Numbered from the stretch's first letter, positions 1 to 14,100 are shown. The stretch: 64,000 nucleotides of DNA from Branchiostoma floridae (GCF_000003815.2 NC_049983.1:12307454-12371453); one strand, 5' to 3'. Notes: a model not told the origin generated them from the sequence alone. Made by a program: numbers and translations.

Positions 1-300
1 AAAATCCAAATTGTCTGCAGCTTGACTCTGCCTTAGCTTTGTTTTCGTTGGAATCCAAATTGTCTTCAGTCTGAATTGTCTTACAACCTTTCCTATTGGA
101 CATCTGAAATTGTCTTCATTCAAAGTTAGAGTATAAAAGACCTGTTTCTTGCAGATCACTTCAGTGTCACTGACGAAGGAAAGTGGATTCTTTCCGAAAC
201 GTCTGACCGTTTCAAAACCATATCCAGTTGCTTGAGTAATTATTTTTGGCGTATCTTATTTACCTGGATGTCTAACCTACATCGACGTATATAGCTAAAA
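1..300 (+). mobile_element. End of a retroelement, probably Penelope-like
   Basis: This stretch lies in an intron of the downstream KMT2E/SETD5-like gene. It has a TATA-like box (TATAAAAG, 132-139), three spaced copies of a motif close to CCAAATTGTCTTCAG in the first 120 bases, and then a block near 170-290 that reads in one frame as ESGFFPKRLTVSK. Peptides of that form are familiar to me from ends of Penelope-like elements, where a hammerhead-type RNA motif and a coding tail overlap. Family assignment rests on that motif and on memory of repeat families, not on a visible reverse transcriptase. The left end is outside the window and the right end is approximate. It is a fragment only. Confidence 0.4.
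166..207 (+). ncRNA. Hammerhead-ribozyme-like motif
   Basis: The two hammerhead core boxes are present: CTGACGA (170-176) and GAAAC (196-200) followed by GTC (201-203). Between them GGAAAG (178-183) pairs perfectly with CTTTCC (190-195) as stem II, with a six-base loop. GTCA (166-169) pairs with TGAC (204-207) as stem I. Stem III has no loop in cis, but ACGT (199-202) is self-complementary, so it could form only between two copies, as described for Penelope-element hammerheads. One extra A (177) sits between the first box and stem II, which departs from the consensus. Activity is unproven. Confidence 0.4.
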
Positions 301-444
301 TTATTCATTTCAAAGAGACATAGTAACAGCAGAAGTCTAAAATGTTCTGTTTGCAATATTTGTATGCATGGTCATTTTCCTAGATATGTGATGCAATTTG
401 ACATTGAGCTGCAAGGGCTGTACTAAAAACAGGTGTCTTTTCAG

Positions 445-2848
445 GTGTCATTGTTGGAGTACCGCAAGAGGAAGCAGCAAGGACAGAAAGATGGCAACTC
501 CAGTGCCAATAGTAGTGCAGCCTCTACACCCACTAAACTAGCTCCGGACAGCGCACCCTCCACCCCTATCAAGAACCCAATGATGTCCCCACTCTCCACA
601 ATGCCATCATATGAACACACAGTGGAGGCAGAATGCAAGGACAAGGAGAAAGATCGGAAGGCAGTGGATGATCTAGTCAAGCGCTGGTATGTGTGTTTTG
701 TAATCTCAGCAAAGAAAGCTAGATAGGTACATACATTGCAGTTTTGAAGCTTTCTTTACCAACACGGCTCTGATGCTTCAATCCTTCTATTTTTGCCCAC
801 AGGAACTCTATTTATGAGCATTCTTACCCTCAGATCAGTCCATCTTCTTTTGCTCTTTGAATCTTTTGCCTTTCCCTGTAACCCATTGATTCGTAGGCCT
901 TCACTCTTCCATTCCTTTGCCTCTGCTAGGTCTGTACATTACATGAGATTGCAAAGGTAAGGCATTGGTGGCATCTGTGGCAAATTATGTAACTGTATGT
1001 GCAAGAAGTTGCTATAGAAACATGACAATTTCATCTGCATTTAGCTTTTGATCAATGGCACTTGATTTTTCTTTTGTACAATATGTCAAATTTCTATATT
1101 TGTGCAATTTGTGTTCCTTGGTATTAGTGTTTGTTTGGATAAGAATTATTTTCCATGTCTGGAGAGAACAGTTTCAGGAGTCGAAATTTGACTTCCGATT
1201 GAGGAACCTTTAATTGAATCCAAGTCCTAGGAAATGAAAGAATACTTAGTGTGGACTTGTAAAGATGGTGTTTGTTCTCTATTGACAGGAGTACTCCCAC
1301 CTCTGTGGAGAGGATACGTGAGGAGGACCCACTGCAAAGGTTTAGACGAGAACTCAAGCAGAGCACTGAGAGAGGCATGGAGAAGAAAGACAAGGACAGG
1401 AAGGAGAAGGAGCCAGGTAACTTGGCGATATGGATCACTCAATCTTAGCATGTCCTTACAGCCTCTCATGATGTGTTTTGGCATTTGATTTTTGAGACAT
1501 TGTGAAGTATAGGATTTACAGATTGTATTCCAAATGTTAAAGTGTGGATTGTATTTGTCTACAAGAAAATGACATAAATTACATGTTTTGCATTTTTGTG
1601 AAAGTGTCACCAAAATAAGGAGCATGTTTTGCTTATCTTATCTGTTTTACTTTTCTTCCACAGGACATGTATATAGTCGCTCAGTGTCTGTGGACAGTAG
1701 CCACTCTCCAGTCCGGTCCCATTCCCCAGCCCCTCCACCACCACCGTCCAGCAAGCACACCCCTCCTCCCCCTCCCAGCAAGCGCAGGACACCACCCCCA
1801 CCCCCTCCTCCCATCAAAAATGGCCCTGACGCCAGATACAACCATGGTAAGGATCTTAAGTTAACCCTATTGAATACTGATGTTTTATGTCATTATCGTG
1901 ACATTTGGCTATGTTTTTCAACTTAACTGATTTCAAGTACATAAATACATTGCAATAACGATTGTTTGATGTTGCTGTCCTTTCCCAGATAAGCTTTCAG
2001 AGGGAGAGACCAAGGATCCCCGCTCCTATGTGAAGAGCCCAGTAGCGAGCAGCCCTGTGCAGGCTGGTGCTTCTCCTTCCCTGAGTAGATACAACCCTGT
2101 AAGTAGTACTGTGTGTTGGTCTTTTGCTGCTTTAGTGTGTGTTGTGCAGAGCAGTTCACATTTCTGATTTCTTCTTTGATTGATTGATGGGTCTTTGGGG
2201 AATGGCAAGCATTCAAGAATAACCTTACAGAGAGTACAAGGAACATTGTTGTCACAAAAAATTCACAGCAAGAATATTGAACTTTTCGGGTACTGACATT
2301 TGTCTTCACTTTTACAGAGACAGGAGTTCAGGAGTCCCAGTGCACAGCAGCAGCAGCAGCCCCAGCCCATCCCCACCACGTACCCCGCCCAGCCGCGCTC
2401 CAGCTCCTACAACCCTCCAGCTGCTGGAACACCAGGTTACCAAGAGCAGCCTCCGGCACCGCCTCAGCAGCAACAACAACAACAACAACAGCAGCAGCAG
2501 CAGAGCTACTACAGCCGCCCCCCGCCACAGCAGTACCACGCCACCTCTGCCCCCTCAGGGACAACCTATCCCCCCGCCCCCCAGCAGACATACACGTCCT
2601 ACCAGCAGCAGTACCCTTCACAGTACCAGCAGCCCCAGACGTACCCACAGTACTCCGCACAGGCCCAGTCTGCACAGGGCAGCCAGTATTACACTCAGCA
2701 GGCATACAGTGGAGAATACCATCAACAGCAAGCTACTCCCTCTGGGGCCTACGGACATAACCCCATTGGCAGGGCACCCACCCCGCCTCCCCCTCGCCCC
2801 CCGTACCCACAGTCCTACTCTGCCAGTAGTTCCTACTACCGACAGTAA
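445..2848 (+). CDS. KMT2E/SETD5-family chromatin protein, C-terminal part
   Basis: Five terminal exons (445-686, 1289-1416, 1664-1846, 1989-2098, 2318-2848) join in frame with GT-AG junctions to give 397 residues and a TAA stop. The first exon opens with VSLLEYRKRK, and the next carries TPTSVERIREED. Both resemble the region C-terminal to the PHD and SET domains of human KMT2E (MLL5) and SETD5, where VSLLEYRKR and TSVERLRE occur in the same order. These proteins are chromatin-associated SET-family regulators; KMT2E and SETD5 have weak or no methyltransferase activity. The rest is low complexity: proline runs (exon 3), serine-rich stretches, a glutamine tract and a Tyr/Gln/Pro-rich tail ending SSYYRQ. 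The SET and PHD domains are upstream of the window, so KMT2E and SETD5 cannot be told apart; lancelets may have one gene ancestral to both. Confidence 0.85.
2465..2503 (+). repeat. CAG/CAA glutamine-coding tract
   Basis: A run of CAG and CAA codons in the last exon of the KMT2E/SETD5-like gene codes for an uninterrupted glutamine tract of about 12 residues. The middle is CAA and the flanks are CAG, which limits slippage. Length variation between alleles is likely. Confidence 0.9.
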
Positions 2849-5800
2849 CCGCTTTGTACATTGACCAGATTGCTTGTGTTATTTTCTCGACTTCAGTGTC
2901 AGTATGTCTGCCTCCTTTATGCCTACCATCTGAAAGTCTGTTGTATATATACAATACTGTCTGTATCCTTCCTGCACAGTAACTGTCAGATAAGCTTGTA
3001 AACTTGAGCCTCTCTGTCCAGCCTGTCTACAGTTTTGGATCTGTCAATGTTGTGAGTGTATAGTATTGTAAAAATGATCTCAAAAAATAATTCAGGTGTA
3101 TAGTAACTGCTTACAGTAATTACCAACTTGTGAAATGCATTGTTTTTAAGGTTCTTTGGAGTACTTTGCAAATTTTATCATATTGTGGCTGATGGCCCCA
3201 GTGTTATTGATTGCATTTGACCCATGCAAGATTAAATACATGAAGAACTCTGAATATCAGAGTTACCTTACCCCCCAAAAGATGATAACTCTGTTCTGAT
3301 AACTCTTGTTCTTATTTGAGGATGTTCTACGAAGTAGATGACTGACTGTCACTCAGTAAATGTACAAGCTGTGTACTCTGTAGAGGTATTTTCATGTTAC
3401 TAGTCTTTGAGCTTGGAACTGCTACAGTTATACCTTGTACTAGAAAAACAAAAGATTGTAAGATTGAAGGTTAAACTGTTAAACTTGTATAGACAACTGT
3501 ATACTTTGTTCCAACAAAGTAAACCATGCTTCACGTTCTGACATTTTGTTTCTAACATTCCATCAGTTGATGTAACTAGATTTACTCCTTCCCATGTCAG
3601 ACATAGCGTGAAGGTCTACTCTAGACAAGAGTAACATGTGTGCTAGTGGTATTGTTCGTAGGATGTTTTTGCCTTCTACGTTTGGTTCTGTTTGTTTTGC
3701 ATTGCTTAGCATTGTGGTAGGTAGTAGTGGCAGAAGATTTGTTTTCTGGTAGGTGGGGGGAAACTCAACAAGAAATATCCTAACACTTTATTTCCGTTGC
3801 AAATAATTGGAAAAAGTCTTGTACCCCATCCTTCTCTGAGTGAGTACCAGTAAAATGTATGTTTCTTCAGGTTTAAGTCTTCTTGCTAATTCTGGTGTAA
3901 AAATGGTCAAAAAGGTGTATACCTGCTCCATAGTAAAACTGTTCTATTGTACATGTACAATTGTTGTTGTCTACTATGTGTATAAAATTCCCATAGGATG
4001 AAAATGTAAAGGAGATATTTTTGATAGTACATGGGTTCACCTGTAATATGGTTTAAAAAAAGAATAATGTAATGATTTGTCTACATTGTAGAAAGCTTTA
4101 GATGGCATTTGGAGGCAGTTTTAGTAGTACCCCATGGTGTAGTGTTCTATGTAGTCTGTTCTATAGGAACCAAGTGCATGATTTTAGCCTGAATGCTGTA
4201 CAGAGAGTAACCCAGTTTTTTTTTTCGGCACCATCTTGGCTGTATATTAGCGCCTGGCTTTCTAATGGAAGACTTTGTGTACAAATAAAATCTGCCCGGG
4301 AAATGGTGTTGGTGTGTGCTCTCCTTTTCTACTGGTGTAAGTTGTGGAAGTATGATTTATACCAATACAGTAGTACTAATCAGTGCACTCACATAAAAAT
4401 CCTATAAACTTAATAGAGGTTTAACAGCCACGCAAAAGCATCAGACTAATACCAGGTGAAAGACATATGCTCTCAGAAATGATGGCAAAGGATGCTTTCA
4501 TTTATTCTAGTTAATCAATGCTATTTCATCTCACCTAATGTGGATTCAAATATGAGAAACAGTGCACATTCATGGTCAGTAAAGGAAAGTACTTTATTAT
4601 AGAAAAATTGTTACCTGGAAGTGATCAGGAGAGAAGGTCTTTTTAGTCCAGCCACATAGCATGTCAAGTAGAGGGCATCAACTTGTGGCCAACTATAAAT
4701 GCTAATGTTGAATAAAAGATAAGTAAACTTCAACAACGTAAGACATGAAGTGCAGAGCCAGATTTGCATAGATTGTTCTGTCAAAATCCTATTATCTTAA
4801 GGGCACCCTGAACATTTGAACCCAGTTGTCCAGAGCTAAGTAAGGGTATAGTGTCTTGGCTGTTATTCACATTTGTTATTCACATCCATTGCCTGCAGGA
4901 AACACAGTTGATAACTGGATCCTTTGCCTGTTTACACAAGGAATAATCAGCTCATTTCTGTCCATTAACAATGTGGGACAAACACATCATCAATTGAGGA
5001 GCATTCCAACCATCAGCACTGGTTGCTCAGGTTGATCTCCTGTATCCGCTAGATGCCAAGTCAGCCCAGAAAGGGACACAGCCTGCACAATCATCCAATC
5101 TCTCTTGGTTACTGATTCCAAGGATGCTCGTAATAGAGCTTTCCGATTATTGACTTGTTTGAAAGTATTGCTGGATAGGTTGTGAATTTAGAAAGAAACA
5201 TTCCAGTTTTGAGTTCCACATCCTGAAGTGAGGTCAGCAGTGGAGTTGTGTTGTGAGCCTGTCGTCAGGGGTGTGTCAGGATATATCTGGCAGGTTCTGC
5301 ATTGCTTTGTCACACTGCGACAGGGCTTTCTGACGGTGAGTATGTGTATCTCAGCAAAAGCTTAAGTTTTAGTTTTTCTCTTTGCCTGATTTGTGGAAGC
5401 ATACATTCTGCTTTTCCCCCCAGCATCATGCATTAAGGTTTTATTTCCAGTACCTTAAAACCACACAGTCTGACTTGAGAGTTGCACTTGAGTGTTCCCA
5501 TGACAAAAGTCATCTTTCTGACCCTGCTGTTTTTCTAACTTCATACAAAAGCTTTAATCCTTGTATATTCTTAATGTTAAATAGATGTATGTAGGATGCT
5601 AGGTAAATCAATATCATGCTCTTTACGTTTTCACTCCCAATAGTAAAAAAACTTTCCAATCGCCCAGCTGAAAACTCTCACACATTGTATCAAATATTGT
5701 ATTCAATACCAGGATTTGGAACCTGACGCTCCCTGCCTCTGTTAGTGCCCGCACTTCAACCAGGATACAGTAACAAGTGGATGGTGCCAAGAGGTGAGCT

Positions 5801-8127
5801 TAAGGTGAAGTTGTGTTTCAGACTTTATGCAAAAAGGGTAGTCCCTGAAGATTTTGTCAAAAAGAAAATGCAGCTTCCATGTAGCCTGCATTAAATACTA
5901 GTAATGCTTACAGTGGCCTACACATCTTCAGGCAGCCCCCATTAGAGCCATGGACAACAGTTTTTGCAGCGCAAAAACAACTCGCCTCTGCTGCCAAAAA
6001 AATTATGGTACATGATTCCAGCATTTACCAAAAGCAACTTCAAGCTATTCATGATCTGGTTCTAAGTGGCAATATGTAACTTGAACCTGCAATGAAATGG
6101 AAGTGATATCACAATCAAGCCAGGAAAAAAAGCTCTATTTTAACTGCATGCAACACCATTTTGTTATTGGCCTAGGAGTGTCAAAAGAAAATAATCATAC
6201 AGCATATTTGATCTAGATTTGTCCACATTTTGTTTTGTCTGTGTGGGATTGCATCAAAGCTGAATGTTAGCTTCATAAAGGTTGAAACCTCCCTGCTTTC
6301 ATTTGCATTCCTGACATGCAAAAAAAATGTTATTGCCAAGTTATCAAGCAAATGGCATTAGATGTACACTAATCATTCACTTTGTCCAAGCAGCCCCCAC
6401 AAATGCTGGATTAAAAGATCACTAAAATTATGATCTCTTCTTTTCATCGAACACTTTAGCTGATTTGCAATGTGACGAATCACTCATCTGTTGCCACTCT
6501 TACTTCTTATCTTAACACAATCTAATCAGAGCCATTAATTATTTTGCTGAGAGATTGGGGGGGGGGGCTTTATTGCAGTCCAAAGAAGAAATTAGAGACA
6601 TATAAATAAACTTCTTAGCCATCCCCAGCTATGCTTAACTGTATATTTGAACAATAACTTGTGCAAACAACCTTTTGAAAGCGTGCCACTATTTATATTC
6701 ATTGCAAGGATCAGTGATATTTTGATAGGATTGCTTTTGTCTAACCCTAAGTCAACCGACAGTAATACCGGTCTCCCTTGATGTAGTTAATCCTAGCATC
6801 TTAGAGTTACAAGATAAGACTGCCCTTGCTTGTGTGTAAACAGGTTCTAAAACTTTCATAGACGAATTCCTTTGCTTGGTGGATTAGGTTTTACCTCCCC
6901 TCCATTCAGTTGGCTGGAATGCGGTGTATATCACTAAACATTGCCCCTAGCACCGAGGTTACTCGTATCAAAACAAATCCCCAAACACAAAAGCAGCATT
7001 TTCCCATGAAGGCTTGTTTACCATGACCTCGGCCTATGGGACTTAAATGAACGGTTAATGTCTATGGTTACTATGGCAATGAAAACTAGCGAAGGTTAAG
7101 CCAAGTTTGGACGGATGTTAAGTAGATATGCGGACGGTAGGTTGGGTTTCGTGGCCACTGCTATTAATCCCCCGCTGCCATTCACCTGACCCCACCGTAC
7201 AATGAATGCCACCCGTCTACAATTTATGCAGGCTTTTCTATACCTGTTTACTTAGCTTATCTGACATGGATAGGTATTGTCGGCACCAGGCGGGGAGAAA
7301 GCCCGTTACCAGCACTTGTTACTGTGATGCAAACGTACAATTTCCGAGACAACACCGTTAACGTTTTCTTCTTGGTAAGTCAGCAAAACTGAGAAGTTCA
7401 TTATGAATAATGGCGTTTTGTGTGTATCAAAACCTGTAGATGTGCCCTAAATCTAATTCAGGTCAGTCATTTAATTAAGAACGCCTAACCTTTCAGGTGG
7501 GCAGTCGTAACCAAAACACCGTAATTCATTTTGTTACAAGAGGCCCCTTGGGTATTGTAGAGGGTCTGTGTGGGACATGTCTGTAGGCCTGCCCTACCAG
7601 CTAGTCTCCTACAGGGCTCTAGGTTCCCAGGAGGATTATCAGGGAATTATCAGAGGTTGATAAGCTCAGCAATCACCACCTGATGAGGTGATTATCACTC
7701 AGCACCAGTTTGACCACCTGTTGATTTTAATGACAGATCCAGGATACACAAGGTGACATGTGAACAACGGTCTGGAGCCAACTGGAAACTTATGGATATG
7801 AAGGTAAATACACTTTTTACTTTAGCTTACGTAAGGTCAAACTACATAGTTTTCGCCACGCAGTGTCTCCCACATTGATATGTCACACCACTACAAAAAG
7901 GTTGATTTTTTGTAAGATAATGCGTTTTACCATTAGAAAAGAGACCAGAAATTGGCTGGCTGCACAGCTTGACCACCAATGGTAAAGAAACTTCAACAAC
8001 AAGAACCATGATGTTAGTATAGTGTGTACTGCAATATCATGACTTTTGACCATCTGTCTCTCACTCTTGCTGGGTTTGATACTATTCCAATACTGAGTGT
8101 TGCAAAAATATGTGAAATTTGTTTCAG
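2849..8127. other. 3' UTR of KMT2E-like gene and gap before next gene
   Basis: No coding exon can be supported here. The first 1.4 kb is A/T-rich and probably the 3' UTR of the KMT2E-like gene, ending near the AATAAA at 4284. The stretch at 5100-5335 ends in a good donor (GTGAGTATG at 5336), but no reading frame supports an exon. Two candidate non-coding first exons for the downstream FN3-thioredoxin gene end at donors at 7375 (GTAAGTCAG) and 7804 (GTAAAT). A poly-G tract lies near 6560. The rest is featureless to me. Confidence 0.5.
4284..4289 (+). terminator. Poly(A) signal, KMT2E-like gene
   Basis: AATAAA about 1.4 kb past the stop codon, followed by T/G-rich sequence (TGGTGTTGGTGTGTGCTC), the usual downstream element. 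This is the best candidate mRNA end for the gene; no earlier AATAAA with a good downstream element was seen. Confidence 0.45.
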
Positions 8128-8153
8128 GACAAGAAGATGAAGTATTGACAACA

Positions 8154-11100
8154 ATGCTGAAGGGCAGGACAGCAGGTGGAGCAGGCTGGACAGAAGGCCA
8201 GCCCAAACACAGAGGTTCAAAGATCAGGTGAGATGCTGATTATAAAACATGATTTTCAGCATCACGAAAACATATCTGGTTCTACAGTCTGCAATGATGT
8301 CAATGAACTTTTCTTTGTAATCACAAATGTGAAACACAATATGTGCTTGATGCATTGTATATTCTGCGAGGCTAATATATACAGGCCATTCATTATAAGA
8401 CTGAGGGATAAATGGATTGTGTGTTTCTTTAGCCCCAAGAAAAGAACAGTTCCTCAGCGTGCAAGGACCAGCTCTGCCAAGCAGCCGCGAGTGGGGGCAG
8501 TGCCAGAGTTCCCCCTGGTGCTGGTGTCAGCAACTGATGCGGCCATACATGTGCAGTGGCCAACACCAGGGAAATTGGGTAGGAAATTACTACATCTTCT
8601 CAGTCACAATACTACCTGAATTGACTGATCGACATTATATGACATTGTGTAATTTGTTGTAAAGTATTTTATTGGATTGCATATAGAGGACTCCAGGAAG
8701 ATTAGATTGATGTATTCAACTAAGGGAGATTCCTAATAAACAAACAAACATTTGTCAAATTGTTAACAAAAACATCTTTATTCTGAAGAACATTTTGCAT
8801 CGCCTACATAAAGGCCTACTAATCCAGGATTTTAAATTTCTGTCACGTCAGCCACGTAAACACTTTTAATTTGATATGTTACTTTGCAGCAAAAGCTCAA
8901 TGGAGAATATTGTAGCTTAATGAATAACCACGTGATGGACAAGAAAGTCCATTTTCCCTTTCAAACCCATGAAAGACCAGGCATATAAATTACCCTTTCC
9001 ATTTCACTGGTATCTGTCCGCCCCACAAACTGTTGTCAACAACAATAACAAAACAGCAGATTTTATTACCTTTTCTCTCAATGATAGATTGTGCTTGGGT
9101 CACTTTCTCCTCACAGTCATTATCTGGAACACTTGTGATGAATACAGGTGTGATATCACATGACTGTACGCTTTAGAGGCCGTTTCAGGTCACCTCTCCT
9201 GGAAGAATTAGACTGATCAAGTTTTACGGGGCATTTCAGTGTGAATCAATTAATGCGTCAATCGGTTCAGTGACAATGAAAAGGTATCGACCAGAAATCA
9301 ACCATAGCTCTGCTGCTGTCAGATCACTTTGGAACATTTATGCTGTACGTTATAATCGTCTTTTTCCTAATCCCCCTCACTATACACTCGTTCTCATTGA
9401 AATGTCGAAAATGGCATTTTTTTGGTCGAAAAATAAATCGGCTTTATTTTCAGTGAAAACTACCTGGTTGTTTAGGAAAATTCCTCTTTTAACCATAGCC
9501 AAAAAATTGCAACTTATTATTTTCGGTCCCATTGGTAATACATTACAGGGCGGGTAACAAACGTTACCGGTAACGTTTGTTACAACAGTAAACTTTACCC
9601 TGTTTTCTTCTAAAGGACTTACTTTATTGACTACATCATTTAGGTATACAAATGTAAGTGGATGTCTCAAGGAATATTTGAAAAGTGGGCAGCTTTTTTA
9701 CACCAGGTCAAATAGAAAGCTTAGACAGCATCGAACAATGGTAACGTTTGTTACAGTCATTTTTGTACAACATTTTGTTAAGCAAGGTGGGGTACAAATA
9801 ACAGTCAACAACCCTTTCTTGTTTCTTTAGGAAGCCAGAAAAACTGTACAGCGTCACAAAAATGGTCATTTCTAGTCTTATACGTGGATAATAAAACCGT
9901 GGCAACCATCATACTCGTAGTGGTAACGTTTGTTACAGAATCTGGCGACAGGCATAAACCACCTCACACAGCCTCCAAGATCAGTGACAGTAGCGGTCTG
10001 ACGTGATCGGTCAGAGGGCCTTGGTGGCTGGTTTCACCTGCCGAACAATTATTCTGGAAACTGAATTGTTACATTTTTGGCTACTATTTGAATTCTTCGT
10101 TTCTTCTCAGGCGACAGCCATTTTTTAGGGTGTGAAATCCGACCCGTGGCTTTAATAACCGTCTAAGCCATCAACCAATACGAATGTTGTTGTGCATCTT
10201 TTGTAAAACATTACAGGGGTTATGGAAAAATGAAGGAACCAGTTATGTTGTCTTTAATTTTCTCCATATCAAGTGGTAACGTCAGGCGACAGCATTTCGA
10301 CATTTAAATGAGAACGAGCCTATAGAGCAGGAAGTGTTAATCTGAATGCTGGAGAAGAAAGCACTGAACTAGCATTATGTCGGCCTGAAAAGACTACAGT
10401 ATTTTGATACATGATGAAAGTATTTTGACAAATGCACCTTTTCACACAAAGCATTATTGCTTCACACTTTGCTGTTAAGACATAGGTATCATAAAACTTC
10501 AGAAATGTTTATCAAGGGCAAACTTAATGAAACTTAGAAATAATGCCTCACGTCTGTACTACACTGTAACCAATGCAATATTGATTAGTTTGTAATCTCA
10601 CAGCGGGGGAGGATTAAAAGATTAGGTTAGCTATATCTATGTATATGTATATGCGATTCTAAATGTGTAAACATAATTCTATCTTTTGTTTAACATTACA
10701 AAGCTTTATTAGTGTTAAGAAAATGTTAAAATGTCAATTGATATTTTTTTTAGTAATTTTACTACTAATGTTTAGTATTGTTCTTTCAATGTTTTCAGTT
10801 CTGATTAACACAGCTTTGCCTTGTATCTACAACAAGTCTCAGTTGACTCCACATCTAAGTAAGACATAGTCACGTTGTCTAACAATGAAGATATGTAAGG
10901 CACCTCCCACCCTATTAAATTCCAATTAAGGTGGATTTATGTGTTGGATGTTTGTATCTGTTTTGTTACAGGTGTTGGGAGTCTAAGACACATTCAGGTG
11001 CAATGGAGCAGTGCTACCTGTCCAAAGGTGTGGTCTTGTCTACATTATTCTGTTGTCAGAATGATATGTTGACACCAAGCGCAATGAGTGCTTGACAAAT

Positions 11101-14100
11101 TGACATAGACGCTGTTTGTATTGGCACTGGATTTCTTTGTTTAATCTTGGTTCTTGGGAACAAGTATTATATTTTGATCTGAGGGCACAGTAGTTAGTAC
11201 CTGGTACATTTAGGCAGCACCTTGAGGTGGACTCTCACAATGTCAGACCATCAGAATAACAAATTCAAATACAATGTACATCACACATTCAAAAAGAACA
11301 CTGGTCTTCTTTAGGGAAGATGCATGTCCAAGTGTACCTTACCCTGGGGAACCAAACTCAAAGACGCGGTACAAACGAGAGTTACCGATCCCCGCCTGCC
11401 ACATGCGCACACACAACTATCCGTGAGAGGCAAGCGATAGTTGGGGCCAGATCGTCGGGCATGCGGGTGTTGGGTGTGCGGGCGTCCCGGGGGCGGGTGT
11501 GGCGGTGATCGGTAAACCTTGCACGCGGTTCTTAAGAGTCTGGTTTTCCCAGGGTAAGTGTACCTGATTTCTCTTATAAAACTCCAGCTGAAAAACGTTT
11601 TGGCCTCGTTCAAGAAATGGATTTTCCTTTTCAAAAACATGGATTGATATAACATTACAAATTATCTAGATTAGAACCAAGTTCCCAAAAGAGAACACAG
11701 TTTAACTAGAAATAAGCTAGTGCGGTAGTCTCAATCCCCATAAGTGGTTCCTGGGAGTTTATACAGGGTTTGACCTACCTTACCAACAGAGCTATTGTTT
11801 GCATGGAGCTTAGGACCCAGTGTTAGCTTTGTAATGAAACCATGACAACCTCCATTGTAGCTACATGTCCACATAAAAATATATAATAGTTTGATTGCCA
11901 GTATGTTTACTCACCTCTTACACCTTCACAATGACGCAGGCAGATATCAAACAGTTTGGAAAAAAAAACACTTTTCATATCACATGCGTTTCATCGCGTT
12001 GGTCCTTTTTATAGAAGTCGTTTCAATTCCTTTGTAAATATGTTTCTTGCAATACTCACAATGCTAATATTTCACCACAAACATACCATGTACCATAAAT
12101 ATATTTGGTCTATTAGCTCAGGTGTTTGAACAATCTACCTTTATGGATCGTCTACTTCACATGTTGGAATTATATTTGCACAATATTTTAAAAAAGAAAT
12201 GCTAAATTATTGAATTGGTGTTAGCAATACATGTGTATTTGCCTTTTGTGTTGTAAAACTTTCATTTTATCTAAGGGAGAAAATATGTTTGCTCCCTTTA
12301 GGTGAAGCAGACTATTTTGCCACCACGGGAGACAGGCTATGTGATTGGCCATTGCCAGGCTGGTGTTGTGTACTATGTAAGGGTGCTACTGGTTGGTGGG
12401 TTGCTGGAGAAGGCAGTTGTTTGCAAGTCCAGACAGCTGACAGTAGAGACAGTGGGTCCTCCTGATCCACCTGTTGTACGTGTCAGGTGAGTCCTTCGGT
12501 GTTGAGTGAATGTTGTTTACAGTGTCATGTACTTTCTTATGTTGCCACCTCAAAATGAACAAAAATGCTTATAGTTGTGGTCATGATCAACATTACAGGG
12601 AGCACAGGATACTGTAAATGCAGAAATGTTTGCAGTGTATTAATGTTTGCGGTTTTCGCGGTGACCAATTTACCACAAACTTAAAACCACCGCGAACACT
12701 TTTCTATTATGGTATAAGACCGCGAAAAGTCCTTTAACCCGCTACCGCAAAATTAAATCCCCGCAAACTTACATGCATTTGCAGTATTTTGGTTCCATTG
12801 AGGTTTTGTTGAGAATAGTTGAGACACCAATTTACATTGTAGGCCCTGTCAGACTGAATGCAATTGCAGTTTTCTTGTTTACATTCTAGGCGCTCACAGT
12901 ATGCTATACAGGCTTTTCATTGACGTGATATTAATCATAATTTGAATCCTCTGACGACCATGTTGACGGGTAATTAAATTAGCTCTAGCATCTTTGTGTG
13001 GTGTACAGACATACGCTGTAATCCAACAAGCACAGGTGACGTCAAATGAAAAGCTTGTATTGTCTATGCTATTGGACTACCAAAAATCCAAACAGTCAGT
13101 TAGAAAAAAAATGGCTGCTTCTATTAAAACATTGTTTACATACAAAACACAACAAATGAAACTGCAGTGATTGATACTGGTAACTTGTTGTATGTGCAAA
13201 TTGACAACATCTGCTTTTAATTTTTGTTTTCAGGAGCTGCATGTTCTATGGAATCACTGTAGAATGGAGCAGGCCCAGAACGTACGGTGCCTCAGAACTG
13301 TGTGGATATGATGTGTACATAGACAGGGAGTTTGTGGCCAAGTTTCAGCCCCATCAGCACTGGTACATGTACAGACTAGGGAACCCATGTCAGCAGTATG
13401 CCTTCCAGGTCCAGGTAAGGTCCCTTCCATTTTATAAGTGCATGAGGAGATACATACCCAAATTACCCTGACCCTACCCATTCTGTTTCAATTGTCTGAA
13501 CAGCATGTGTTGTCAATTTTTTTTACCATTTTTTTTAAGATCGTCCATTAAAATCAAAGAACACAACGGAGAACTAATGGGTACATTTATGTTAACATCT
13601 TCTATTCATTGGCTGAGGAAATAAGTCAGGTATTACCTGCTCACCCACATTATGTTACGAAATACGAACAGAACATAATTTCAGCACCAAGGACAGGTCA
13701 TCCTTGTTTCCATTCAAAATGAACTATGCCTTATACAGGTATTTGTTGATATATATCCTGGTACTTCTGCTATTATTCAAACGGATTCAATGGCAACTTA
13801 ATGATGGATAAACTGACAAAGGGCAGACTGCTTTCATCATAATTGTTCTTCTACTCGATAGGCCATTTCCAAACAAGGAGACCAGGAGTTTTACAGCAGT
13901 CGGTCAGCGCCTGTGAAGGCCATCTGGCCAGGTGTGAAGCCACCTGAGGTGACCAGAGCACCTACTGACAGAACACGTGCCATCGGGGTCAGGTGGGATG
14001 ACCCTGAACTTACAGCTGTGGGGGTCAAGGTCACTGGTTTTAAGGTAGGGTTTGAGGAATAAATGTCTAATGCTACACTTTTGTGAAGCATATCTGACAT

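Noticed and set aside
2277-2864. Long overlapping frames over the last KMT2E-like exon, both strands
   Set aside because: They arise from CAG, CCC and CCA repeats read in other frames; only the frame that continues from the previous exon and ends at 2848 fits.
5100-5340. Exon with a strong donor (GTGAGTATG)
   Set aside because: No open frame enters or leaves in phase and no family resemblance was found; at most a non-coding exon.
11311-11655. 114-codon frame on the - strand
   Set aside because: It covers a hairpin MITE; the frame follows from the GC-rich inverted repeat.
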